A DNA stretch of 64,000 nucleotides, taken from assembly GCA_013400155.1 (NCBI GenBank), contig VXBM01000670.1, positions 398,057-462,056 on the forward strand, written 5' to 3'. The notes beneath the pieces were generated by a model. That model worked only from the letters and a program-made list of their open reading frames with translations. It ran no database searches and was not told the DNA's origin. The stretch comes from Helopsaltes ochotensis. Lineage: Eukaryota > Chordata > Aves > Passeriformes > Locustellidae. The position numbers and the translations under genes are program-made. Of this stretch, positions 35,789-46,824 are shown piece after piece; position 1 is the first letter of the stretch, and the number at the start of each line of letters is the position of its first letter.

Positions 35789-37593
35789 GCTATTCACAAA
35801 GCAATTTAAAGGGGGAAAATTCTCTTTTTCAGCTATAAAACCTGTCTTTTAGTTAAACAAGAACGGTAGTACAGTTTTAGATATAGCAAACTTAATTTCT
35901 ACCAGTCCTCATTAAATATTAATTCTATTGCAGTTTTAGCTTCTTAAGAATTATTTTCATAATCCTTTTTTTTAGAAATTTTGCTTGTTTTCACTTCTGC
36001 CCTGTTTGAGATGAAATGGCAGTACTTTCTCTCTTTTTGATTTGTATTCTCCCACTAAGTGAGAGCATACATGTTGGCTCGCTGCCTGCAGCTGGGAGAG
36101 ATTGGACTCTATAACCATTCAGATCCCTGTAGTCCAATGTTCTGTCTTCTTGTTACTGCACATACCATTAGCTCAACTGCAAGGAAAGCTTACAAATGAA
36201 TATTGGTAAATTTGTAGCTCACTGGACAAAACAAAAACACTGAAGACTAGTATATATCACCAGGACAGGGATTTTTGCCTTGAAATCCAAGACTATCAGC
36301 ATTATTTCACAAGACTCTTTTCAACATTGTATCTTAAAAATGTATATATACCTCTTGGAGAGGCTCTTAAGGGATAGGGAGATGAGGAGTTTCTTGGTTT
36401 CAGACATCCTTTACTTGACAATGGGTCTAACTCTAATACAGTCTGAAAGCAGATTATCATGTCAAGCCATTACCTTAAATAACTTTCAGAAAATATTATC
36501 AACTGGCAAGAAATCTGTGAAGCTCATCATTTACCATTCCCTTGCCCATTATAAACACTTCAGTCTTGGAAATGAACATGGTAACAAAATTCTACTAAGC
36601 AGGTTTCCTTAAAAACAAGGATTGCATAGTCTTGCTGCGTGGATGTGCCAAACATTTATTGCTCCACTTTTTTTTTTTGTTTGTTTTTCTTTTTACTAAT
36701 TTTATTCCAGAATACATGTTTTCAGATCCTCACCATTATCTCCTGTTCCAGGTCTCCAAAACCTCAAAACATTAGTGTCTGGTAACATAAAATGCTTTAC
36801 ACAGGCACCAGGGACATCTGGCATAATAAGGCAGTGATTTAAAATAAAGTCTGACAAAATAGGTACAAAAATAGCAGAAAATCTCAAAATAAGCATTCTC
36901 AGGAGAGCAATGAGCTCTGTGAGTTGAAATTTAAGACTGGCAGAGGTCAAAAATATAGCAATTTTGTTATGCCTGATTATCATAGGTCACTTATTGCAGT
37001 CTACCATGTAGCATGTCTGGTCTTGGCTGTGATTAAGCACACTATTGAGTCCAGAAAGATAGAGCTCTAGAATACTGTGTGTTGCTGTGTTATTATGAGT
37101 CTCACATTTACAACTGCTCAAAATGCTCTAAATTCACCTTAGAAAAAGCACCATCTGGCTATTACTGGCTGCAAATTACCAGCTGTGAAATATTACTATA
37201 TTAAGAATGTCAGCCAAAACAACAGCTGACCTTTTGTGCAATAGAAATGCTGTGTATAAGCCTTGCAACATTTTGATCCAGATTTCAACTTACAAACAAA
37301 ACTTATGCTAATTTTGCCTTTTCACAGAAGGGTGTATTTTCTTCAGTATTTTAAAGGTTAAAAAAAAATCAAGGACTGATTTTCTAAAAGATTTAACTCT
37401 GATGTTTTCTCTTTATCACTGAAATTAATGGACAATTTGTCTGGATTTGTCTTCATCGTAGACATGAAGATAGATACTGTATTGTAATTCAGGGAATTTT
37501 TAAAATATTCATTCCTCTATATTGTCTTTCTTTCCAGAAAACTTTATAATTTATCCTTTATCAAGAACTAGAAATGGTCTTGATTTTTGAGGA
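35789..37593. other. AT-rich intergenic sequence
   Basis: No gene or repeat recognised. The 110-codon plus-strand frame at 36280-36612 and the 93-codon minus-strand frame at 36702-36983 have no domain or family features. Confidence 0.5.
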
Positions 37594-37649
37594 GGGTTTT
37601 TTTTGGTGGGTTGTTTGTTCTTTTGGTTGTGGGGTTTGGTTTTTTTTTA
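37594..37649. repeat. G/T-rich low-complexity tract
   Basis: Runs of T separated by GG or GGGG, the reverse complement in composition of the A/C-rich tracts at 17581 and 51850. Confidence 0.85.
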
Positions 37650-37878
37650 GAATAATTAAACTGATATTTCTATGAGGTGGAAATAGTTTTGGGGGAACAA
37701 AACATTTTGAATGGATAATCTTGTGGATTTGAAGGGTTAGGGTGTGCTGTGTTTTGCTTGTTTTCTCCATCCCCTCACTGACTTTTTCACATAGGTATAG
37801 ATAAAAATCTTTGAGGGAAAATTGTTGTAAATCTAATATGATTTCTAATGGCAGGAAGAACTGGTATACATGAAAGCC

Positions 37879-37880
<2 letters not shown>

Positions 37881-37955
<75 letters not shown>
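37881..37955. repeat. 75-base poly-T homopolymer
   Basis: An uninterrupted T run between ATGAAAGCCAC and CCCAGGTTA. No retroposon body or target-site duplication is visible. The 151-codon minus-strand frame at 37561-38016 exists only because this run encodes lysine. Confidence 0.93.
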
Positions 37956-39759
37956 CCCAGGTTATATTAACTGGTCCAACAGAAGATAAAATCTTTCCCT
38001 TCAAACTTTGCCACAATATATCCTAGACCTTAACAAAAGCAGCAACGTTAATGACATAAATGCAAGAAAAAATGTGTTGTTGTTTTGCAAAAGCTTAGCA
38101 GAATCGCAGACAGGGAAACCTTTGAATATTTGTCTCAATGGAGAGGATATGAATAGTTATTTAGGCTGCTTTGAAAAAAAATTTTGCTTTTATCAGGCTG
38201 TTTATCTACTATAAGATTAATTCTGCCAAGTGTTGCTCTTCTTAGGCAGAGTATATTATGAAAGATAGATGAAAAAACATGATGTTGAATTAATGAAGTT
38301 GAAATGATGAAAAAAATTCATGCTATACTACACATTTCCTTCTCTGTTCCGTAAGTGTTAATTAACAATGAATATTAATGAAATATCACAAAGATTATTA
38401 ATCCAGGGAAGCAGCTTGGTACTGAGGGCTTTGTACATAACCGGGTAGCCACTCATTAAGCCAACTGCAATCAGTGGAAAATATGCATGCTCTTTGCCCA
38501 AGGAGGTGTACAAATGATCTTTTATTCAGATTTAAATTAGTACATTCAGAATTGACTAGAAACATTTGGCTAATCATTATGCTTCAGATAACAAATGTGA
38601 ACTCATTTTACACTGTGATAAAACAAGTGCCAATTCCTCACATTTTGCGCTGGTGTTTCTAAACCTGAAAATGTCATAATATCTGAAGAGCTTTTAGTTC
38701 AGCTGTAGCAACTATGTTCTGCTACCTCATCAAAGACATGAAGGAACACTATTGCACTGTCTGGACTTTGGCACTGCACAAAAAGACTACCAGCAACTAG
38801 TGCTCAGTATTTGAATGCAGTCAAAAACATGGTATGCACAGGCACATCCCAGCAAGCACCTATCTCAGCTTCTGTCTTCAAAACAGATACACTTTTTAGA
38901 AAGACCACTCAGGCCTAGACTTTCTGTCACCCCATCTATTCCCTCAAGCCACCCTGGGATTGAAAATAGTTACAGGGAACAGCAAACGGCACATCAAACC
39001 AAACATTTCACAAAACTGTCGATCCAAACTTTCCTTGCTGTGTTGGAGCTCCTGGTTTTGCATTTGGCACAATTTGCTTTAGTTCGGTCTCTCAGGAGTT
39101 AAGTCGCCTACGTTAATCATCTATGTGAAAGTTCATATGCAGTTTTTTTTTCCCTCTGCTTTGTAAGGCTGCTTTTGATTGCTTTACCGTTGAGGTAACA
39201 AAGCAGATTCAGCTTTCTTCAAAGGTAAATGCTTATCATCTGCAAGCTTGGAAGTTTCACTCTTCATTTTATTTCCTAGGACACAATTAAAGTTAAATAA
39301 AGTGAATATCATCATCAATCCAATAGGACTGGTGTCTCACTCCTCCTCCTTTACCCTGAAAAGTGATTGCTTAGCCCTTTACTTACTTGGAGATGTTTGA
39401 TGCCACATAGGGTTTCTGATTTAGCAAAGTGATTCATAACATACTGAAAACACAATACACAAGTAAATTTCGCTTCACAAAACATAACAATTGCAATATA
39501 AAGTTCAATCCCATTACCAGTCCTGTCTCTAAGACCTGTTGACTGTCACCACACTGGGCATCCCACCTTACCAGGAAGGAATGTACAGGTTGAAAGTAGT
39601 TCAGCATTGTTTCTCTCTTCAAAATACTTTTGCTAGTTTTTATACTCAATCTTAGGTTGAGTTATGAATTCACTCCTCCCATTCTGGTCTGACTAACTCA
39701 GGGAGACATTTACACCTCCAGTTAAGACACTTAACTGTTGTCCATTTAAAACAAAACCC
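37956..39759. other. AT-rich intergenic sequence
   Basis: No gene or repeat recognised. The segment 38330-38470 (GTGTTAATTAACAATG, then AATATTAATGAAATATC) is dense in homeodomain- and SOX-type cores and might be a regulatory element; this is inference only. Confidence 0.4.
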
Positions 39760-40622
39760 ACATTCTGGTCCCTTTTGAGTGAAGCCAGAAGTCAGCTTCT
39801 TTGCATCTGGGCATACTCTGTGTTTCATGAGGAATCACCCTTGCAGATTATTCATCTTCCGTCACAGGGATTCATTCATTGGGTTACATTACACCCCTAG
39901 GGTTTTAGTCAGTCACGCCATGGCAATTTACTTTCTTTATCTCCACTGGATTTACTTTATGCACATGATATCCCATTCACAGAAGTGTTACACATCATTA
40001 GTGAGGCAGGTCCTCCCTCTACAGAAACCATGTGGACTCCCAGAAAGCATTAATCCATGTGCTTATATTTGTTATTACAGTTTCTGCTGTCTTATCAGAG
40101 GTATACACCAGCTTCATTGCTCTGTAGCTGACAGGATGTCCTCCAGAGCCCTTTTGCAGGTAGGATTGCAGCAGCAATATTCCATTCCTCCTGTACAGCT
40201 CCTATTTGTAATGTTGGGCTGCAGACCAAGCTCCCAATTTCACATCTGAGTTCCTTCAGAGTTCTCTGGTGAATATCATCCTAGCCTTACCAGATGCAAC
40301 TTGTCTATCAGATCTAATATAACCCATATATTTACTGAAAATTGAGCTAGTGATTCTGCTCTGTCTCTTAAAAAGCACGGGTCACTGGGAATCTATCCAA
40401 TACCTACAGTACCAACCGCCAGTTCTTGGAATGCATTTAATTTCCCTGCTGCTTCTCTGGCTCTTTGTCACCAAGCAAAAGCACCAACTACCTACCTGGT
40501 TCAGTTTTGAGCTCTTTAAAGAGCTTCTTCATATGAGTTCAAGCATGGTATATGCCGTATTATCTGGGCTTTCCCTTTCCTGTCCTTCTTGCTTTCATTC
40601 CTACTAATTTTTAAACTTTCTT

Positions 40623-40654
<32 letters not shown>

Positions 40655-41076
40655 CTCTGACCTTTCAGCCTCTTTTGTTTTCTGTTTGTATCTCAACTTA
40701 CTTGGTCTTCTAGTAAAGTGGATTTTTAACTGACTCTAGACTGCTTGCATTTTCTTGCACTGCTGCTGTAAGGAGGTGTTTGGTTTTGACAAATACTCTC
40801 ATTTTCATACACTTCTCACTCTTAAAATTGAATATGCATGCACTGGATTTATTTTGCCTATTGGCTCCTGCTACAACATGAAACCCAATTGTAGTATGGT
40901 AACTATTACCAAGCAGCTGTACAGTGTTGATCAGCACTCAGCGTTAACCAGAAAGGCATATTTTCCTGTTGTTACACATAGTTTGTCTCAGAAGCAGCCA
41001 ATTATTGCATCTAGAGATGGAATTGATTTGTACACAGTAGCTTTAATTTCCCAGTCTTCTACCTGCCATAAATTTA
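39760..41076 (-). mobile_element. Ancient CR1 LINE, degenerate ORF2 on the minus strand
   Basis: Two colinear parts match CR1 ORF2 read antisense. In 39760-40600 the minus strand at about 40035-39961 reads HGFCRGRTCLTNDV, a stop, then HFCEWDIM, which fits the conserved reverse transcriptase block with G-x-x-C-L-T-N spacing. The plus strand at 40230-40270 also shows the familiar ACATCTGAGTTCCTTCAGAG stretch. In 40830-41076 the plus strand TATGGTAACTATTACCAAGC matches the region toward the endonuclease end. A T run and unrelated-looking sequence separate the two. Many stops and indels show great age. The 156- and 85-codon plus-strand frames here are antisense shadows. The outer limits are approximate. 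Confidence 0.75.
40626..40652. repeat. Poly-T run within the old CR1
   Basis: Twenty-seven T, between the reverse-transcriptase-like and the upstream part of the CR1 relic. Confidence 0.9.
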
Positions 41077-41217
41077 ACTGATTTTGTTTAACACTCTGTT
41101 CATTATTTTTCCTAACTCTGGTATAAAAAGTATAATTAATAAAACCTTACTATTAGAATCTGGGAATTTTAGCCACAAGGGTTCCATAGTACTTCTCTTT
41201 TCCTTTAAAAGCTGTGC

Positions 41218-41592
41218 TGTTATGCCTTTCTGTGGACTGTTCAGCACACAAGAACCATGCAGGACACTCGATGAGGAGAAGGATCAAAAGAGGGCTTGAC
41301 TTTATTCTCTCTTTCTTATATACAGCTCAGACCCATGCCAGGGATTGGACGAGAGTGAAGTCACCTCTCCAACTCCACTGGCCCACCCGACAGTCAGTCA
41401 AGTGTTTTGCCATCTGAGTGTACGTGATATTTACCAAATACATTTCCAAAACAAACCCTATCTACAGATAACACCAGCGTGAGAAAAAGCAAAGCACTGC
41501 CTAACACTGAGGAAACTGACTCCATTCTAAGAACTACGAAACACATCAGAAAGGCTGCAAAAATCAGGGCAATACCTTTCACCCTCCCATCA
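41218..41592 (-). mobile_element. Short endogenous retrovirus LTR, minus strand
   Basis: Read on the minus strand, it starts about TGATGGGAGGGTGAAAGG at 41592 and ends GGCATAACA at 41218, about 375 bp. I recognise the antisense phrases GTGATATTTACCAAATACAT and AAACAAACCCTATCTACAG from an avian LTR family. TATATAAG lies at 41322-41315 and AATAAA only a few bases after it (41306-41301). GTGC on the left and GTGA on the right could be a decayed 4-bp target-site duplication, but this is weak. It sits about 140 bp from the edge of the old CR1 relic. Small open frames across it (41214-41417 and 41394-41582) are not genes. Confidence 0.65.
41315..41322 (-). promoter_or_regulatory. TATA box of the short LTR
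   Basis: Minus-strand TATATAAG, followed after nine bases by AATAAA (41306-41301). The closeness of the two signals implies that the polyadenylation signal lies at or before the transcription start, as in alpharetroviral LTRs with a short R. Confidence 0.6.
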
Positions 41593-44079
41593 GTGAAAAT
41601 AATTTAATTCCTGTGAAGTTTTTAGCCTGGTAAAATTATGTCCCATTGAATTTCCTGCTTCTGAAATGTCTGCTTGCAAGCACCACTTAAGGTCATGGTT
41701 TGTTTCTTGTTTTGTTGGGGGTTTTTTGTGTGTCTTTGTTGGTTTTGGTTTTGTTTTTATTTTTGTTTTCAGAATTTAGGCTGGTGTAAAAATATTTTAA
41801 AGTTTTACACTCACTGCATCACTTAAAGAAAGCTGCACATATGAATCAATTGGCATTATAGGTGAATTAATTTACCTCCTTTAGTTTTTGTATGTAATTT
41901 ATTTCTTTCAGACTGTTCAAGACTGCACTGGACATTTTTCACATCAGTATAAACCAGGCGATCTTCTGTGATTCCAAGCTTTCCCTCAATTTCTAAGTTT
42001 CAATATTCTTCTGTAACCTTTCTAATTCAGTATCATCAGCTTGACTCCAGTATGACAAAGATGCAGCTGATCCTTCCTTCCTATATGGTTTCCTCAGTTC
42101 CAAATATAAATAAATCTAATCTGTACATCATCTACTCACCTTTATACCTTTATAATTTCTCATTATCATTTATATCTCATCCACACATTGAGACTTCAAA
42201 TCTCTGCCCGGCACTTGAGATAAAAAACACAGATGAACCTAAGGATGTCCTGGACTCTGGTTATTCTCCTAAACACCTTTCCTATATCTTTGTGATTACT
42301 TTGTTGCTGGCTTCAGCACAGACATCTGCATTCCTGAATGGACAACTCCTCATGTTCATTGCTATTGTGACTGGCATAGAAGTTCTCATTGCCATCCTAC
42401 TGAAAGTCAAAAAAGCCCATGTTTCCATATATCACTATATTTCCACTCAGTACTACTTGCTTATTCCTATTTATGGCCACTCATCTGCTGTACCTTGAGC
42501 ACAAGAAGACATTGATCTCAGCGGGAAAGTGAATCTTATTCAAAGACTTCTATGTTAGTAGTGTTCTCCATCTTTAAAAATTGCGCTCTTCTGTAGCACT
42601 GTGAGTGTAATAACAGCGGTAAGGCTATCAGGCACATGAAAAAAAACCACAAAAAACATTTCCCTAATTTGCTTAATTCAGCAGTTCCAAACTAAAGAGC
42701 ACATGCCTGTTCATTTGGTATTGGTGGATCCTTTTATTGTGTTGACAAATACAAAATCTCCTCCTTAGATAAGTCATTACATATGCAACACTTTGGAACA
42801 AATTGGGTAAGCCCTGTTCCACTGAGGGTATCTTGCTGCATTTGTAATTTTTTTTTTTAATCTTTGTAGACTAATACTTTCAACTATCTTTTTCTGTTTC
42901 TATAGGTTGATTATTGTTTCTTCTTTGAGATAACAACCAAGAGGAGAGAGATCTGCAAGAGTACAAAAAGGGAACAAGGTTCGAGGAGGTAATCAACTAC
43001 GTTTCTTTCCTATTCAACAAGTACAGATGCTAAAAAACCTTCAGACTTTGTTCTCTTCCTTAGATCTTGGGAGATTGGATTTATGGACTTTAACTAACCT
43101 TACCTGGGTATCTCAACATAACAAGTTTTGCATTAAGAGTTGAACAATAACCTGTGCCCTCTATTGAATATTTATGAGGAAACTGTTAACCAAGATAGCC
43201 ACAGCATCCTGTGTCTTGCCATGTTCACATTGATTTTCTGTTTATAGGTACTAGAGGAAAACAAATAAGTCAACTCAAGTGCCCTGGTCTCTAGCTCATA
43301 TCAACTTAGATATACACATACACACAGCAGGTTACTGAAGCGGGTCTAGCTATGCCAGTAATCAGATCACAGGGAGTGTGTCTTCCACACTTTGGTCCTG
43401 GGCCTGATCCAGAGCTTTAACATGTAAGCATCTCTACCTACTGCTCTAGTGTGCAAATTATCAAGCGTCTGTGAATGGTAACCTCAGCTGCAGATGGCAA
43501 ATGACAACACAGTAGCAATAAGAAACAGCTTGTTCAGCCATCCATTAGTTGTATCTGACTGGGTGAACACTTGTCTACTCCAGCAGCCATTTACTTACAA
43601 CTCAATGAAAGCATCTGTAACAGCAGTTTTTATGGAAAAGGAGCAGCAGAGAGACTATTCAAGGTGGTACTTTTGCTGAAATGTTTCTTATCACACTCAG
43701 AAATCCATTTCTTCCTCACAGTCCAGTGTTTTACACGGCACACAATGCTGAATTAGACATCAACCACGTTAGGACAGAGACAGGTTTCTCATGTTTAAAG
43801 ATTTCCAAAGAATGAAATCTAATACAGCCTAGGCTTGCTGGCTTAGCAATATAGCTAGGCAATGATTTAACCATACTGACATGTACATAAAAAATTCAAT
43901 AATTAGTACAAGTCAGTCCCTCTAGCTTTCTTTTGAGAAAAAGGCATATAGATTTTAACTTCCAGAATTCCAGTGATTAAGTTATCCCGTTATTTCCCAA
44001 AGGTAGCTTCAATTGGAATTCTTCAGAATTATAAAATGTGGGGCAGATATGAAATCTGCATCCTAATTCTACTCCACTA
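41593..44079. other. AT-rich intergenic sequence with one longer open frame
   Basis: Contains a G/T-rich tract (listed separately) and a 176-codon plus-strand frame at 41968-42498. That frame is hydrophobic near its C-terminus (about residues 108-148) and rich in S, I, L and Y, as expected from translating T/C-rich AT-rich DNA. It has no domain I recognise, no splice context I can defend, and no neighbours. I do not call it a gene. Confidence 0.4.
41698..41770. repeat. G/T-rich low-complexity tract
   Basis: TTTTG and GGTTTTGG units; the reverse-complement counterpart of the A/C-rich tracts elsewhere in the window. Confidence 0.85.
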
Positions 44080-44608
44080 TTGTGAAACCCCCCCCGGAAT
44101 GCTGTATCCAACCCAGGTTCCCAGCACAGGAATGACATGGACTTGTTGGGGTGAGTCCAGAGGTGGTACACAAAGATGATTACAGAGATGGATCACATTT
44201 CCTGTGAAAAAAAGGCTGAGAGAATTGAGATTGTTAAGCCTTGAGAAGAGAAGGCTTTGGGGTGACCCAGTTGTTGCCCTCCAGTACCTGAAGGAGGCCA
44301 ACAAGAAAGAGGGAAAGGTACTTTTTTAAGGGCATGTAGTGACAGGACAAGGGAGAAGGGATTCAGACGGACATAGAGTAGGTTAGATGTTAGGAAAAAA
44401 TCTTTACTGTCAATGTGGTGAGGCACTGGAACAAATTGGCTAGAGAAGTTTAGGCTGCCCCACTCCTGGAATTTTTCAAGTCCGGGTGGGACGGGTCTCT
44501 GAGCAACCTAGTATACTGAAAGGTGTCCCTGGTCATGGGTCATGCAGAGGGGCTGGAGCTGTATGGTCTTTAAGGTCTTCTCCAAACCAAATCTATTCTA
44601 AGATTCTC
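44080..44608 (+). mobile_element. CR1 LINE, 5'-truncated 3' end
   Basis: It reads in sense through the conserved CR1 3' part: GACATGGACTTGTTGGGGTG, AAGATGATTACAGAGATGGA, GAAGAGAAGGCTTTGGGG, GTGGTGAGGCACTGGAACAA and GGTCTTTAAGGTCTTCTCCA. It ends in ATTCTAAGATTCT at 44595-44607, a degenerate CR1 terminal repeat. The ORF2 C-terminal frame is broken by stops and indels. The opposite orientation and moderate divergence relative to the copy at 33317-33970 show an independent insertion. Small frames on both strands here are repeat-derived. Confidence 0.92.
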
Positions 44609-46779
44609 CACAGAGTTGGTGAAGGAGTTGGTTAAAAAGAAGTAGAGTGGGAAGCGAAAGGGAAATTAAAAATTAGGTTTCAAGGTCAATTCATGAACTT
44701 GAAACAGATCTACTTTTCAGTCTGTTCTTTTAGTCTCCATATTATTTGGTTGTTTTAGTTATTAAAAAAAAAGAAAAGAAAACCCACCAAATACTTATGA
44801 ACATTTTCTGAACTGTGTTAAAATAATTCTTCTCTAAAAGCCTGTCTTCAATAGTAAGACATTTTTATCCAGACAAACAGATTTATAGTTCTTCTATCAA
44901 TCTAAAAAAAAATCTTTAAATAAAATAAAATAAAATTTAAAGCTTTTTTTTGAGAACAAAGCTTTTGTTTTGAGAGCTCTGAAAAGAGCTCTGTTTTAAC
45001 AAACAAGCAAAAATGATGATCATTGTAGTTTTGTCACTACTTATCAGAAGATGAGAAGCTGTCTGTAATCAATAAAAATGGGCCAATATATACCCAGTAA
45101 TTTTAAATAGCCAAGTAGTGCACAGACACTTATAAGCATCCTCTCTTTTGTAGGTCAGTTTCATGATGTCTGTCATTAGCAGATATTGTTGGAATATATA
45201 TGTTACCATTTTTTGAACAGCCTGAGTGCTCTACAATTCCTACCAAAAAAACCACAAACAACTTAATAACTAGTCATATTCTCCCTTTTCTGTTTTGCTC
45301 TAAGAGATCTGACTAGTTACTGTGTATCTTGACCTAAATGGATGCAAAGTTTTGTTTTATTAACCATGTCATTTTGCAGAGAGAAAATCAGGACTTGGTG
45401 TAACTGTGGGATGCAGTTGCAGAATATCAGGAATAACCTATACAGCATTTGCATTCAAAAGTCCTAGAAAGACAGTTTTGTAGCACTAAGAATTGAGCAC
45501 TACAGCAGGTATTCAAACCAGCAGTCTTCTGTACAAGTAACAAAAGCATGGCAAGCAATCTGATATTTTTTTTTTCATGTTCCTGATTCTTTTCTCATTA
45601 CTGTGTCTCTATTTGATATCCTTTCCCAATGTTTATTCCTACTTGTAGGCTATTAATAAAGCCAGGGAGGCAACAGACCATAAAGTGAAAGCCCCTCTTA
45701 TTCCACAGTATCACAGTCCTAGTCCTTGCCCCATCCATTTTAGCTTGGTTTTCTGAGCACTGCTCACCTCAGAAAAAAAAGAAACCAAATAATTTACTTG
45801 ATTTCCCTTGTTGCCAGGATCCAGAAGTTACTGTACAGCTGCCTTTTTTTATCTTTACTCCAGTTCATGCTTGTTAACTTTTCTTCCCCATGAAAAGCGG
45901 TTGCAGCTTGCTACAATTCCTATTATACCTCTCCCTGTGCCTATTTCTCTGCTATGTCTTTCTGCTCTAAGCTAGCTACTGTCTCCCATAGCTTTTCCAC
46001 TGGAAAAGAAAAGCTGCAGTATCAAACAGAACAGAACTTGCTATGATATGTGTATTAAGGACATCAAACAGCATCCAGAGACACCATCTTTTACCTCATT
46101 TAGGTTTGATAAGTAGAAACAGAAAAAAATGTTAGCATGTCAGTCTATTGTAAATGCTATGTTATTGGTGACATCTCTAAGTACATATATTCCTCTGGTT
46201 CCTTTATGAATTCTTTTAGTTACAGTATAATTAGCACTTCTGGGTTTTTTTGTCTTCTTTGTAAGGAGCATGAAGAAATATCGCAGATGTTTTCTAATCT
46301 AAGGGATTAAGATTTTTTTTACTTTAAGTATCCCTATAAATATTGCCGGTAACATTAAAATTTTTTTCAGGATTAAAAAAAAAAGGAACAACAAGATATG
46401 AACAGGTTGCAGACAAAGTTTCTCCTTCAGGATGTTTCTGGAACAGATGAGTTTTGAAACAATTTTTTGAAGAACAAAAAAAATACCTGCTCTAAGCCTT
46501 CAATATTTTACCTTCAGACTTTCAAGCTTGTTGCTTTCTGCAGGCTTTCAGAGACACTAGGGATGCAGTTTCCTCTAGACAGGAAGAGGATGACAGTAAA
46601 AAGCATGGAATTTTCCAGTGATAAACAGCTTCCTATTGGATTCCCTTTGGGAGGATAACTAATTCAAAGTTCTTCTTAAAATTAAATGCTCTATCTGGAC
46701 TAGGAAGAGGGGAGCTGACTAAACTATGTGTTATGGGGTAAAAAAATTGAGTAATGTGACTCTAGTGGCTAGAGCCAAG

Positions 46780-46824
46780 TTGTTTTGTTGGGGTTTTGTT
46801 TGTTGCTTTGTTTGTTTGTTTTTT
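46780..46824. repeat. G/T-rich low-complexity tract
   Basis: TTTG and GTTTT units with one GGGG block. Confidence 0.8.

Noticed and set aside
37561..38016. 151-codon minus-strand frame with a lysine stretch
   Set aside because: Created by a 75-base poly-T run and a neighbouring G/T-rich tract.
39779..40607. 156- and 85-codon plus-strand frames
   Set aside because: Antisense of an old CR1 reverse transcriptase region; the true coding signal is on the minus strand and is broken.
43360..43480. Possible ancient repeat around GGTCCTGGGCCTGATCCAGAG
   Set aside because: The phrase resembles old amniote repeats, but the similarity is too short to support a call.
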